Assembly (NCBI GenBank): GCA_030154085.1
Contig: JASKKR010000001.1
Span: 68,852 to 132,851 of the forward strand
Length of the DNA stretch: 64,000 nucleotides
Reading direction: 5' to 3'
From: Candidatus Cloacimonadota bacterium
GTDB taxonomy: Bacteria > Cloacimonadota > Cloacimonadia > Cloacimonadales > Cloacimonadaceae
Part shown: piece by piece, positions 24,184 to 36,964 of the stretch
How the letters are laid out: the number at the start of each line of letters is the position of its first letter
Numbering within the stretch: the stretch's first letter is position 1
The notes under the pieces: generated by a model
Database searches by the model: none
Seen by the model: only the letters and a program-made list of their open reading frames with translations
What the model was told of the DNA's origin: nothing
Made by a program: the position numbers and the translations under genes

Positions 24184-26223
24184 ATGGAGGACATCATAGC
24201 ACACTTTTGTATAAACTGTGGGAAGAAAATCCCTCAAAAGGCTAAATTTTGCCCCTTCTGTGGTAAAAACAACCGTTTGGAAGAGCTGCAAGTAGACCTA
24301 GATAGCGCTGGTGCGTCCGAGCCCAATTCTGAGCCTATCCAGACAGAAACTAAAGTTTCTCAGCCTACCTCAGACAAAAACTTCACACTGCTGAATCCAG
24401 GAGAGAGCTTTGAAGGCTATAAAATCCTGAGAATGCTAAACAAAGACATTGAGGGCATCAAATACATTGCTGAGCAAAATGGTAGAGAATATATCCTCAA
24501 GATATTCTTCCACTCCAGCTTCCAAAATTTGAACACCCTCCTTGATCTCCAGATGCGCCTCTCTCGCCTTAGCCAAATAGATGCAGACTGCATTGCCAGG
24601 GTCAAAGAGATTCAGCAAAACCACAATCCTGCTTATATGGTGGTGGACTATGTCCAGGGCAAATCTTTGGCTGAACTTAAACGCTACTATCCAGATCGAG
24701 TGGATGAGGCTCTCGTTCGCAAGATCCTGCCCCAATTGATTAAAGCTGCTAAAGCAGTGCGTAAGCATGGACTAAGTCTGAGTGAACTCAGCCTAAATGG
24801 CATCATGCTCAGTGAGGATGACAAGATCACTATCTTGAGCAGCGGTATATCATATCGGGATGTAGATGAAAGAGAAGATATCTTCACCATTGGGATGCTT
24901 TGCGCTCAGTTTCTGTCCACCAACCCAAGATACTACGTTATCTATAGCGATGAGATGCTGAGACGTAACAAGTTTGCCTACATTGGTGGGGTAAGCTTAG
25001 CGCTCAATAAACTTTTAGCTGAATGCCTGCATCGCAATATAAATCAGCGCCTCAGGACTCTGGATAAGCTAGATAAGGCGATCCGCGAACTTCCGGATTT
25101 GGCAAACTCACCCAAAGTCGAAGCAGTTACCACTGTTTTGCCGGATGAATCCAAGATAGACAATAAAGAGGACTTACCAAAATTCCACATTGAATATGGC
25201 TTTTGGGCAATGATCCTGGCTATTGTCTTGCTCTTGGCAGCCATTTTTGGCACTGGTCTCTACGACGTGATTTTTGGTGCAAAAGAGGATCCGCAGCAAA
25301 ACGCCAACAGTTTCTGGCCTCCTGATACTTTAGCAACAGAAACGGAAGTGCTGCCCGATACTCTTCCTGCTCGCGATCGAAATGTCTCTGTGACACAATA
25401 TGGTGAGCTGCGGAACATATCTTCTGCTCAGCGACAAGATCCCCGCCGATTGCCCGCCCCCAATGTGATACCTGATTCTGAGCCCACACCTATTGCACCT
25501 CCTTCTGAACCTCCAGCTAGCTTTGTATATATCGAGCCTACTACCTTTAGTTTTGGCAGATTGGGTGAAGACAATGCTCATAATGTATCGCTTTCTGGTT
25601 TTTACATCAGCAAATATGAAGTTACTCAAGCAGAGTGGAACCGGTTCATGAAGCCCGCCAAGGTCTCAAATTTCGGGGATAATCTTCCCGTGGACAACGT
25701 CAGTTGGTTTGACATCGCAATCTTCTGCAATGGTCTCAGCGCAGCAGAAAGTCTCCAACCTGCTTATCGCATCCGAGGAATTGGCACAGATCGCGTAGTG
25801 ACTTGCGATTTTGAAGCAAATGGATATCGCCTGCCTACTGAGGCTGAATGGGAACTTGTCGCTAAAGCTGAAAAGTCATATAATTATAGCGGTTCAAATG
25901 ATCCCGCCAAAGTAGCTTGGTATCGTGACAACTCTGCCGGCAAATTACGTCCTCCCGGTGGAAAAGAGCCCAACGCCTACGGCATTTATGATATGACGGG
26001 AAACGTCTCTGAGTGGGTTTGGGATTGGTATGATGCAAATCATATCCGCGCACTCACCAGCTTCATAAATCCCACCGGTCCTGAAACTGGCACTCTAAAG
26101 GTAATTCGCGGAGGGAATGTGATGAATAGCGACGGTAGAAACCTCAACATCATGTGGCGTGAACGGGGAGATCCAAATCGAGGCTACCCATTTGTCGGCT
26201 TCAGACTAGTTCGCTCTCACTAA
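24184..26223 (+). CDS. Zinc-ribbon / pseudokinase / transmembrane / SUMF (FGE-sulfatase) fusion protein
   Basis: The 679-residue protein has four parts. A zinc ribbon opens it (Cys9, Cys12, Cys23, Cys26). Residues about 75-300 resemble a Ser/Thr kinase: the VAIK lysine is likely Lys106 (YILKIFF), but the HRD aspartate aligns with Ser200 and DFG reads SSG (219-221), so it looks catalytically dead. One membrane helix follows (about 341-361), then a Pro-rich linker and a formylglycine-generating-enzyme/SUMF domain (about 440-679; YEVTQAEWNRF, YRLPTEAEWELV, NVSEWVWDWY, GFRLVR). The kinase-like part would be cytoplasmic and the SUMF part periplasmic. ATG at 24184 is the only sensible start, without a clear Shine-Dalgarno. 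Possibly a transmembrane sensor or scaffold. Confidence 0.85.
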   Translation: MEDIIAHFCINCGKKIPQKAKFCPFCGKNNRLEELQVDLDSAGASEPNSEPIQTETKVSQPTSDKNFTLLNPGESFEGYKILRMLNKDIEGIKYIAEQNGREYILKIFFHSSFQNLNTLLDLQMRLSRLSQIDADCIARVKEIQQNHNPAYMVVDYVQGKSLAELKRYYPDRVDEALVRKILPQLIKAAKAVRKHGLSLSELSLNGIMLSEDDKITILSSGISYRDVDEREDIFTIGMLCAQFLSTNPRYYVIYSDEMLRRNKFAYIGGVSLALNKLLAECLHRNINQRLRTLDKLDKAIRELPDLANSPKVEAVTTVLPDESKIDNKEDLPKFHIEYGFWAMILAIVLLLAAIFGTGLYDVIFGAKEDPQQNANSFWPPDTLATETEVLPDTLPARDRNVSVTQYGELRNISSAQRQDPRRLPAPNVIPDSEPTPIAPPSEPPASFVYIEPTTFSFGRLGEDNAHNVSLSGFYISKYEVTQAEWNRFMKPAKVSNFGDNLPVDNVSWFDIAIFCNGLSAAESLQPAYRIRGIGTDRVVTCDFEANGYRLPTEAEWELVAKAEKSYNYSGSNDPAKVAWYRDNSAGKLRPPGGKEPNAYGIYDMTGNVSEWVWDWYDANHIRALTSFINPTGPETGTLKVIRGGNVMNSDGRNLNIMWRERGDPNRGYPFVGFRLVRSH

Positions 26224-26257
26224 GCTCATCGATATTATATATTACAAACAAGATTAC

Positions 26258-26297
26258 AAACAAGTCCATCCGCGAGTAGCATATGGACTTGTTTTTT
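26258..26297 (+). terminator. Rho-independent terminator after the pseudokinase-SUMF gene
   Basis: The arms AAACAAGTCCAT (26258-26269) and ATGGACTTGTTT (26283-26294) are perfectly complementary with a 13-base loop, and the T-run continues to 26297. It ends the ileS/pseudokinase transcript; a TTGACA for the next operon starts only 12 bases later. Confidence 0.85.
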
Positions 26298-26308
26298 GTG
26301 TAAAAGAC

Positions 26309-26339
26309 TTGACATCCTCTGCTAAATCGAAAGCATGGT
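26309..26339 (+). promoter_or_regulatory. Candidate promoter for the DUF1838-like operon
   Basis: TTGACA (26309-26314) is followed by CATGGT (26334-26339) with a 19-base spacer; the -10 matches at three positions. Its place right after a terminator and 25 bases before the next ATG supports it. Confidence 0.4.
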
Positions 26340-26364
26340 AAAAAAAATAGATTGATGGAGTGTT

Positions 26365-27231
26365 ATGTCCTGGAAAATAGTTTTCGTTGCCCTTTGTTTG
26401 GTGAGCCCCTTTTTGTTGCAAGCTCTTTCGCAGGATCCTCATATGGCATACCTTGAGGATTATCTGCGCGTCAGATCAGATCTTTCTGGTAAGGATAGCA
26501 TCATGCACATTCAAGGCAATGTTTATGCCATGATCCCAGAGGAAAGGACCATGAAGCTCTTTGCTGTGGAAGGTTACCACATCTCTCGAGTGGAGAAGGT
26601 GGAGGGGGGATATCGTTTGTTGAGCAAGGAAATCTTACTCTTCAAAGACCCTATTACCAAACAGATTTGCACAAATTGGCGAAATCATGTCACAGGTAAG
26701 TCCTTGCCAGTTATCCACATTTTCAATGACCCCGTCAATCAAAGCTTTGTCTATCAAAACCATATGATGCCATATATCCGGCAAATCATCCCCTCGGAAG
26801 ACCTCTCTGATACTCGCATTTATCACAATGAGATCTTCCCATTTCACCCCAGTTTGTTACCGCGGCGTGAGTTCAGTGCCAATGTCCAAAGCGACATCTT
26901 CCAGGCTGCAGAAATAAGCTCATATCGTGCTCATCACGAAGCTCTGGCTGACACCAGTCTTACCAGTGTACCCACACAATTTGACTGGGTATGGATCTCA
27001 CCTTGGCTGCCTTTCATGGAAATGGCTGATCGTGAAGGTCAATTGCTTTTTGTCTGTCGTGGCGAGAAATTAACTGGTGGATTTCCCGCTCTCCCCAATG
27101 ATATCAAAAACTTTGTGCTCAGCGAGAATGAAGACTTCTCAGAAGCACCTCAAGAGTGGGAAGATACCAGCATCAACCCTTGGTCATACTATAAATCCCT
27201 CTTTACTGAGGAAGAAGAACCTGAGGAATAA
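26365..27231 (+). CDS. Exported protein, possibly DUF1838 family
   Basis: This 288-residue protein has a signal peptide (cleavage near QALSQD, residue 22). Several segments resemble DUF1838: DSIMHIQGNVYAMIPEER, TNWRNHVTGKSLPVIHIFNDPVN and a Trp-rich DWVWISPWLPF. The C-terminus is a short acidic tail (EEEEPEE). No catalytic motif is evident. GGAG lies a few bases before the ATG, and the gene is followed after two bases by a sorted secreted protein, so both are probably exported products of one operon. Family call is moderate; function unknown. Confidence 0.6.
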   Translation: MSWKIVFVALCLVSPFLLQALSQDPHMAYLEDYLRVRSDLSGKDSIMHIQGNVYAMIPEERTMKLFAVEGYHISRVEKVEGGYRLLSKEILLFKDPITKQICTNWRNHVTGKSLPVIHIFNDPVNQSFVYQNHMMPYIRQIIPSEDLSDTRIYHNEIFPFHPSLLPRREFSANVQSDIFQAAEISSYRAHHEALADTSLTSVPTQFDWVWISPWLPFMEMADREGQLLFVCRGEKLTGGFPALPNDIKNFVLSENEDFSEAPQEWEDTSINPWSYYKSLFTEEEEPEE

Positions 27232-27233
27232 CT

Positions 27234-30813
<3,580 letters not shown>

Positions 30814-31340
30814 ATTGACCGATTCACATGCCTTGCAAACAAAAGTGAACAATAAAAAAGATGCTACTTTAGCAGGAAGTCAAAGATCATGATATCAGGA
30901 GGCTATAAGGGGCAGAAAAGCATCTATGGCTACAATCGATAAACAGGAAGGATGAATAAGGCATATGCCGGTTTTATCAGCTTGCTAAATCCTTGCAAAA
31001 GTAGGGCTCTTGATGCCTCCCCCGTTTCTCCCCCCTTTGAGAAGTGGGCAAGAAACGAGAAAATAAGGAGTTACAGCTTTGTGAACTGGATTCCGCTGTT
31101 CTCTTGTAGAAGCTGTGAAATATAAAAACAATTTCCACTTTTTTACCCTCCCGGATCTTGCCATTTGATTTTCCTCCATCAAGATACGCACTGCAAAAGA
31201 CAGCTGAAAGACCAATATACATCCAATGCAATGACGATTTATTTTATTCGCACCAGGATGTCTGCATCGCTGCATGATTACGTCTTGCCCAATGCTAGCT
31301 TTGCACTATTTTGTATATAAACAAGGTAAATGAGGCAAAC
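30814..31340. other. Intergenic region, 527 bp
   Basis: This gap contains dispersed element copy C (30984-31089). A possible promoter lies just before the next gene (TTGCCC 31285-31290 with TATTTT 31307-31312, or an AT-rich TATATA at 31314). Open frames crossing the repeat share a tail with those at the other copies and are not genes. No RNA gene recognised. Confidence 0.55.
30984..31089 (+). repeat. Dispersed 106-bp palindrome-rich element, copy C
   Basis: This copy reads on the plus strand toward the barrel gene whose ATG is about 250 bp downstream. It shares GCTAAATCCTTGCAAAAGT at the left end and AAAATAAGGAGTTACAGC plus TTTGTGAACTG at the right. The internal arms CGTTTCT/AGAAACG are intact; the outer CACTTCAC arm has decayed. 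Confidence 0.85.
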
Positions 31341-32093
31341 ATGAAACGAATAATCATTGTGACGATCATCAGTATCTTTGGAATTGGACTTTGGGCTCAT
31401 TCCTCGATCCGCATAGACAGTGAAATTGGCATGGCTTTCTCTGGCTATAACGATGTACGCAGCCCCAATGAATCAAATCCCAGTCCTTTGCTTTCCCTGA
31501 GTCAGGATCTTAATATTGATCCGACCTTTAGCAGTCGTCTGCAAATTAATTATCGTCTACATCCGCGCCATCAGATCTCGCTGATGGCAGCCCCGCTTAC
31601 ATTTGAACCTTCCGGTACTCTTCCGGATGACATTATTTTTGAGGGAGAGACCTTTGCCTCTGGTGAAGAAATCGATGCAGTCTATCGCTTCGATTCATAC
31701 CGTTTGCAATACCGCTACTTCTTTCCGAAGCCTGTATATTTTCTCAAATCTATAGGTATATCCGGAAAGATTCGCGATGCTGAGGTCACTCTCAAAAGCA
31801 ACACCGTTCCCGGCAAAAAGAGCAGCAAAAAGAACACTGGGTTTGTCCCGCTTTTGAGCTTTTCTGCCGGTTATCCATTGATGGATGAGCTGGAGCTTGT
31901 GCTCGAAGCAGAGGGACTCGCCTCTCCTTATGGCAGAGCGGAAGACGTCTATCTGGGCTTAGATTTTTTCATAACCGACAAACTAAACGCCCGCGTGGGT
32001 TACCGTCTTCTTGAAGGTGGTAGTGACATCGATGAAGTTTATACTTTTGCGATGGTGCATTATGCCACGCTTGGCTTTAGCATAGAACTATAA
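31341..32093 (+). CDS. Small outer-membrane beta-barrel-like protein
   Basis: I choose ATG 31341 (GAGG six bases upstream), giving 250 residues; a longer frame from 31311 overlaps the AT-rich promoter region. A signal peptide (MKRIIIVTIISIFGIGLWAH) is followed by alternating hydrophobic strands with many aromatics (SYRLQYRYFFP, LNARVGYRLLEGG) and a final strand HYATLGFSIEL, the pattern of an 8-10-strand outer-membrane barrel. No family name recognised. It precedes the alcohol dehydrogenase by 15 bases and may be co-transcribed by position only. Confidence 0.65.
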   Translation: MKRIIIVTIISIFGIGLWAHSSIRIDSEIGMAFSGYNDVRSPNESNPSPLLSLSQDLNIDPTFSSRLQINYRLHPRHQISLMAAPLTFEPSGTLPDDIIFEGETFASGEEIDAVYRFDSYRLQYRYFFPKPVYFLKSIGISGKIRDAEVTLKSNTVPGKKSSKKNTGFVPLLSFSAGYPLMDELELVLEAEGLASPYGRAEDVYLGLDFFITDKLNARVGYRLLEGGSDIDEVYTFAMVHYATLGFSIEL

Positions 32094-32108
32094 ATCAGGA
32101 GTTATATT

Positions 32109-33251
32109 ATGGAGTCATTTACTTTCCACAATCCCACAAAAATCCTCTTTGGAAAGGGGCAAATTGCCAATCTTGGCAAACAGATGCAGCTTGATGGGGT
32201 CCACCGTTGCATACTTGTCGCAGGAGGTGGATCAATCCGCAAAAACGGAGCTTATGATGCTGTGATAGATAGTCTGCAAAAGGCATCTATACAACATTCA
32301 GAGGCTTGGGGCGTGGTGGCAAATCCACGCTTAGACAAGGTCTATGAGATCATCAATTTAGCACGCGAATATAAGGCTGATGCCATTCTCGCCGTGGGTG
32401 GAGGATCCGTGATCGATACCTCCAAAAGCGTCGCTGCAGGCTTTTATTTAAATGACATCTGGGATGCCTTTTTGCAACGTGAAAAGATAAGTAAAGCTTT
32501 GCCAATCTATACAGTTTTGACCATCTCAGCTACTGGCAGCGAAATGAATGGTACAGCTGTGATTACAAATACTAAAACAAAGCAGAAGTTTGGCATGTTT
32601 TCTGAACTGATCTACCCCAAGCTGAGTATTATTGATCCGACATTGCAAGAGACACTTCCCTTTAGGCAGACAGCTAATGGAGCAATGGATGCCATCGCCC
32701 ATATTCTGGAATTTTACTTCGCTGATGACAAAGCACTGAGCACTATCGCCATCAATGAAGCCTTGATTCTCACTATCATGCAGATGACAGATATTCTCAA
32801 ATCTAATCCCAAAGACTATGTAGCCAGAGCAAATCTCGCGTGGTGCGCCACTTTGGCACTCAATGGCATCAGTGGTGCCGGGCTCAAAGGCGGAGATTGG
32901 GGTTGTCATGCCATCGAGCATGCCTTATCTGCACTACATCCCGAAATCGCACATGGAGAAGGCTTGGCGGTCATCTTCCCGGCTTGGATCGAATATCACT
33001 GTGAAAAGGATCCATCCCGCTTTGTGCGTTGGTCAAAGAAGATCTTTGGGGAAGACAATCCCACTTTGGGAATGCGAAGATTCCGGGATAGATTGCAAAA
33101 CTGGGAGATGCCTACCTCACTGAGAGATCTGGGTATCAAGCATGATGAATTGGAAGAGATCCTAAATATGATCATGATCTCAGATACCGTGGGCGCTATC
33201 TACAAACTTAAAAAAGAGGAATTGCGCTCACTTTTGATGCTGGCATTTTAA
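32109..33251 (+). CDS. Iron-containing alcohol dehydrogenase (YqhD/BdhA-like)
   Basis: This 380-residue NAD(P)H-dependent group III alcohol dehydrogenase interconverts aldehydes or butyraldehyde-like substrates with alcohols. It has the nucleotide-binding AVGGGSVIDTSKSVAAG (about residues 95-111), TISATGSEMNG, and the metal-binding histidines in DWGCHAIEHALSAL and HGEGLAVIFPAW (Asp and three His in the expected order). The length and motif spacing match the YqhD/BdhA subgroup. GGAG precedes the ATG. A terminator follows immediately. The physiological substrate cannot be read from sequence; fermentation is plausible. Confidence 0.92.
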   Translation: MESFTFHNPTKILFGKGQIANLGKQMQLDGVHRCILVAGGGSIRKNGAYDAVIDSLQKASIQHSEAWGVVANPRLDKVYEIINLAREYKADAILAVGGGSVIDTSKSVAAGFYLNDIWDAFLQREKISKALPIYTVLTISATGSEMNGTAVITNTKTKQKFGMFSELIYPKLSIIDPTLQETLPFRQTANGAMDAIAHILEFYFADDKALSTIAINEALILTIMQMTDILKSNPKDYVARANLAWCATLALNGISGAGLKGGDWGCHAIEHALSALHPEIAHGEGLAVIFPAWIEYHCEKDPSRFVRWSKKIFGEDNPTLGMRRFRDRLQNWEMPTSLRDLGIKHDELEEILNMIMISDTVGAIYKLKKEELRSLLMLAF

Positions 33252-33262
33252 CCTACAAATAA

Positions 33263-33300
33263 GGCGGCGCGGATTTTTTGTCCCACGCCGCCAGTTTTTT
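33263..33300 (+). terminator. GC-rich terminator between convergent genes
   Basis: GGCGGCG (33263-33269) pairs with CGCCGCC (33286-33292) around a 16-base loop, followed by AGTTTTTT. It ends the alcohol dehydrogenase transcript and, on the other strand, sits just past the stop of the convergent flavoprotein gene, where its T-tract is poorer. Confidence 0.75.
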
Positions 33301-33314
33301 ATATCAATATATTT

Positions 33315-35762
33315 TTACTGATTGTCTTCCATCTTTAGCGCTTGCGTCCAACAGAGTTGCACGCAGAGGCTGCAACCCATACATTTCTCTTCATCCATCG
33401 TGGGATACCCTTCTTCATCCAGCTCAATTGCAAGATATGGACAACGCGAGCAATTTCCACATTTCACACACAAATCTCGTATCAGTACCGAATGCTTGTG
33501 TTTGGGCTCCAAATCCATAAAGTCGGTGATCGGGTGCGGTTGTGCGATGCCGATGAGGTCTTTGACGCTCGCTATATTCCGTTCTTGCAAAAGATGGCTC
33601 AAGCCGCTCTCAAGATGGTCAATAATGCCATAACCATAGCGTTCCGGGAGAGAACAGAACTGCACATTACCACATCCTAATGCCAAGAAATTCGCCGCAT
33701 CATGATGGTTCATGGCACCACCATTACCAGAAATAAAGACTCCCATTCCCCCAGCCCGAGCCAAGCTCAGATAGCTAATCGGTAAAACACCCTCTCCACT
33801 CATGCCAACTATGATCCCCGTGTCCCAGTCTCCTTCACTTTTACGAAAACCTAAACAAGGAAAGGAATTTGCCAAAGTGATCCCGGCTTTCTTCTCGGGA
33901 TAACGATCGAGGACTCCTTTGACGGCACTAATGACCGGATAGATAGAGGTCACAGCACCTGTCAGCTTGAACAGCTTAGGAATGTCGGGATCCGAGATCT
34001 GCATCACCCAGTCTATGACTTTGGCAGTCAGATTGGGATCCTGAGCTACTATATCTCCTTTGGTGCCATCTCCTCCCTGAGGACAGGAAAGGCTATATTC
34101 GATACCCATGGCACCTGCATTCTCGAGTTTTTTAGTGTTTGATTGCCAGCCGGCTTTGTCCGCTTCATCATCCCCGGTTACAGGACCTCCGGTCGATGCC
34201 ATCGTGAGACGATCCGGATATTCTCTAATCAAACGGTTGAGCTCCTCACATACCCTGTCTATGGAATGCTCTGAAACATTGTCACAATTTGCGAAAGTCT
34301 TGCCCTTGTCTCCCCAAACAAACATATATTCGCTGGGAATATGAATCTCTTGATTGTCAAAAGAGGTTTTCATGATCCCGCCTGCCCATCCAGTCTCATA
34401 TGCACGCTTCATCTGAGAATATCCATCCGTGAGAGGCGCAGCAGAAAGGATGAAAGGAGAGCGCATCTTGCGCCCAAAAAAGTCAGTATCCAGAGGAACG
34501 GGCATCCTCTTCCAACCAGCAATCGGATATGTGCTCTTGGTGGGTTTTGGCGGCGGTTCAAAGCTACTGCGCTTCAAAAGATCAGCGGCTATCTGATATG
34601 CTGTGTTCTTCCCTGCCGCTACAGCCTCCACCACGGTCGTGGGACCATTGATCATATCACCAGTGCTATAGATGCCCTTGCCCTCTATCTTGAAAGCGGG
34701 ACGATTGCCCACAGCTATGATAACCAGGTCAAAGGGACGATATTGCTCTGAAGAGCCTTCTTCATCTTGCATTGCTTCTGGACTGAATTTTTTGCCTTTG
34801 GGAAGATATACCTTACGGATTTTAATACCAACCGTTTGCTCACCTTCATTTACAATCTCTGAGATGCGGCAACGATGAGTGAAGTGAATATCATGCTCAA
34901 TCAAAATCTCTTTCTCTCGCTTGGTTAAAGGCATCTCATCGAAAGTCTCAAGAGTAAAGAGCTCCACATGCGCGGCTCCAGCTTTGGCGACTGTCAGCGC
35001 TTGGTCTGCAGCAATGGCGCCTCCAACCAAGGCTATGCGCTTGCCCTCAAAAAGAAAGCAGCGCCACCGGCGAAGGATATCCATGCCATAGATAGCTTTT
35101 TCGTCACCGGGGATATTGAGCCGGATGGGTTCATTCAAGCCTGCAGCTACTACCACAGCTTTATAGCCCTCTTCCAAAAGAGCTTTGGGCTGCACGACGT
35201 GATCTTTGTGATGAACAATGCCAAAAGTCTCGCTCACCCACATCAGATCAGAGAGCAACATGCCTCTATCGAGCCTGTCTTCCGGAATCAATGCTGCCTG
35301 CCCACCCAAATCATCTGCATCAAAGATCTCTGGCTCAAATCCCAACTGTCGGAGCGAGACCGCGGTTCCAATCCCCGCAGGACCTCCACCTATGATGGCA
35401 ATCTTTATGCCATTGGAGTCTACTTTCTCATAATCTACGGTGATTCCCAATTCGCGGGATTTTTTGATGATAGTGGCTTGCACATCGGGGATACGGATTG
35501 GGCTATCAAAACGTTCTCTTGAACAAGCTTCTACACAGTGATGATCCGGGCAGACGTCCCCGCAGATGCCGCCCAAAGGATTGGAAGTCAAGATGATCCC
35601 GGCAGCGCGCTTGAAATCACTCTTGCCAAACCCTGATGCTGCCATAATGAAATCTGCGGGAGAACAATCGCAGGGACAAGCAGTTTTGCAAGGTTTGGTG
35701 GCACAATATTCACAACGCCGGATTTCGGAAATAAGTTGGGCATCTGTCAGATACATAAGCAT
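33315..35762 (-). CDS. Dihydropyrimidine-dehydrogenase-like Fe-S flavoprotein (PreT-PreA fusion type)
   Basis: This 815-residue protein has three modules. The N-terminus has GltD-type Fe-S cysteines (CEYCATKPCKTAC, GGICGDVCPDHHC). An FAD/NAD(P)H oxidoreductase domain follows (IAIIGGGPAGIG, ALVGGAIAADQA). A PreA-like FMN TIM barrel runs from about residue 430, containing the catalytic-type Cys at 560 in SLSCPQGG, and the C-terminus has two [4Fe-4S] clusters (CVKCGNCSRC, CMGCSLCVQLC). Mammalian DPD has the same order and the same SLSCP Cys, so pyrimidine reduction (or the reverse) is plausible, but no dihydropyrimidinase is nearby. At 815 residues it is about 200 shorter than DPD. A good promoter lies just upstream. 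Confidence 0.8.
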   Translation of the reverse strand: MLMYLTDAQLISEIRRCEYCATKPCKTACPCDCSPADFIMAASGFGKSDFKRAAGIILTSNPLGGICGDVCPDHHCVEACSRERFDSPIRIPDVQATIIKKSRELGITVDYEKVDSNGIKIAIIGGGPAGIGTAVSLRQLGFEPEIFDADDLGGQAALIPEDRLDRGMLLSDLMWVSETFGIVHHKDHVVQPKALLEEGYKAVVVAAGLNEPIRLNIPGDEKAIYGMDILRRWRCFLFEGKRIALVGGAIAADQALTVAKAGAAHVELFTLETFDEMPLTKREKEILIEHDIHFTHRCRISEIVNEGEQTVGIKIRKVYLPKGKKFSPEAMQDEEGSSEQYRPFDLVIIAVGNRPAFKIEGKGIYSTGDMINGPTTVVEAVAAGKNTAYQIAADLLKRSSFEPPPKPTKSTYPIAGWKRMPVPLDTDFFGRKMRSPFILSAAPLTDGYSQMKRAYETGWAGGIMKTSFDNQEIHIPSEYMFVWGDKGKTFANCDNVSEHSIDRVCEELNRLIREYPDRLTMASTGGPVTGDDEADKAGWQSNTKKLENAGAMGIEYSLSCPQGGDGTKGDIVAQDPNLTAKVIDWVMQISDPDIPKLFKLTGAVTSIYPVISAVKGVLDRYPEKKAGITLANSFPCLGFRKSEGDWDTGIIVGMSGEGVLPISYLSLARAGGMGVFISGNGGAMNHHDAANFLALGCGNVQFCSLPERYGYGIIDHLESGLSHLLQERNIASVKDLIGIAQPHPITDFMDLEPKHKHSVLIRDLCVKCGNCSRCPYLAIELDEEGYPTMDEEKCMGCSLCVQLCWTQALKMEDNQ

Positions 35763-35796
35763 CTCCTTTGCTACAGCCTTTTAGCTTTTGATTCGA

Positions 35797-35824
35797 ATTA
35801 TGGCTATCTATCTTCATCTGTCAA
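35797..35824 (-). promoter_or_regulatory. Promoter for the DPD-like gene
   Basis: On the minus strand TTGACA (35824-35819) and CATAAT (35802-35797, 5 of 6) are separated by 16 bases. It lies about 35 bases before the start codon at 35762 and no other gene is nearby on that side. Confidence 0.65.
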
Positions 35825-35887
35825 GATTTTGTTAGCCAAAAAATATCGATATCCCCCAAAAAGCGCCGATAAAAGCGCCCGAAATGG

Positions 35888-36961
35888 TTAATTAATGATT
35901 CCCAGCCTTTGCTGTTGGTAGCTTTTATCTTGGATGTTTTTCCACCACTGGCGGTTTTCCAAATACCACTTCACCGTTTTGCGAATGCCGGAATCGAAGG
36001 TTTCTCGTGGTTTCCAACCGAGTTCGCGCTCGATCTTGCTGGCATCGATGGCATAGCGGAGATCATGGCCAGGACGATCTGTGACGAAAGTGATCAGCTC
36101 TTGATAGCTTGCCAAACTGGTAGAAGGTTCCAGCTCATCCAATATCTCACAGATAATATGCACGATGTCAATGTTTTTCATTTCATTGTGCCCGCCTATG
36201 TTATAGGTCTCTCCAATCTTTGCTTCCCGGATGATGAGTTTGATCGCCTCGCAATGATCTGAAACATAGAGCCAATCGCGCACGTTTAGCCCTTTTCCGT
36301 AAACCGGAAGCGGCTTATGGGAAAGGCAGTTTATGATCATCAAGGGAATCAGTTTCTCCGGGAATTGATAGGCACCATAGTTGTTTGAACAGTTTGAGAT
36401 GGTCACTGGCAAACCAAAGGTGCGATGCCAGGCTCTGACAAGATGATCACTACCCGCTTTGGATGCAGAATATGGGGAAGAAGGATCATAAGGAGTATCT
36501 TCGAGAAACATCCCCGATTCTCCCAAAGAACCATATACTTCGTCTGTGGATACATGGTGAAACCGAAACTCCTTCTTGGCTTCTGCCGGCAGACTCTTAT
36601 ATAGTTCAAGAGCTGCTGCCAAAAGGGTTGCAGTGCCCATCACATTGGTCTGCACAAATTGCAATGGACCGTCGATAGAGCGATCCACGTGCGATTCAGC
36701 GGCGAAATTTACCACTGTATCTGGCTCAAACTCAAAAAGAATGCGGCTTACAGCCTTGGTATTGCAGATATCTGCTTGTTCAAAGAAATAGCGGTTGCCC
36801 CCATATTTAGCTTCTATATCAGTTAAGGACTCCAGATTCCCCGCATAAGTAAGTGCATCCAGATTTAGCACCTTCCCATCAAATGACCGGTCTTCAAAAA
36901 GATTGTGAATAAAATTTGCGCCAATAAAGCCAGCGCCACCAGTCACCAATACTTTGTTCAT
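35888..36961 (-). CDS. rfbB: dTDP-glucose 4,6-dehydratase
   Basis: This 357-residue extended short-chain dehydrogenase makes dTDP-4-keto-6-deoxyglucose, a precursor of rhamnose and other surface sugars. It has NAD-binding [10 protein letters not shown] (residues 7-16), the [11 protein letters not shown] segment with catalytic Asp/Glu, and [10 protein letters not shown] with the Tyr-x3-Lys pair. The length is normal. GAGG lies a few bases before the ATG. It starts three bases after parB, an unusual sharing of a transcript with chromosome-partition genes; the other dTDP-sugar genes (rfbA, rfbC, rfbD) are not in the window. Confidence 0.95.
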   Translation of the reverse strand: MNKVLVTGGAGFIGANFIHNLFEDRSFDGKVLNLDALTYAGNLESLTDIEAKYGGNRYFFEQADICNTKAVSRILFEFEPDTVVNFAAESHVDRSIDGPLQFVQTNVMGTATLLAAALELYKSLPAEAKKEFRFHHVSTDEVYGSLGESGMFLEDTPYDPSSPYSASKAGSDHLVRAWHRTFGLPVTISNCSNNYGAYQFPEKLIPLMIINCLSHKPLPVYGKGLNVRDWLYVSDHCEAIKLIIREAKIGETYNIGGHNEMKNIDIVHIICEILDELEPSTSLASYQELITFVTDRPGHDLRYAIDASKIERELGWKPRETFDSGIRKTVKWYLENRQWWKNIQDKSYQQQRLGIIN

Positions 36962-36964
36962 AGA

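Noticed and set aside
30952-31125. 56-codon plus-strand frame starting at 30952 with AGGAAGG before it
   Set aside because: The purine run abuts the ATG with no spacing and most of the frame is copy C of the dispersed element.
35825-35887. Terminator made of repeated GGCGCTTTT after rfbB
   Set aside because: The GC blocks are direct repeats and cannot form a useful stem.
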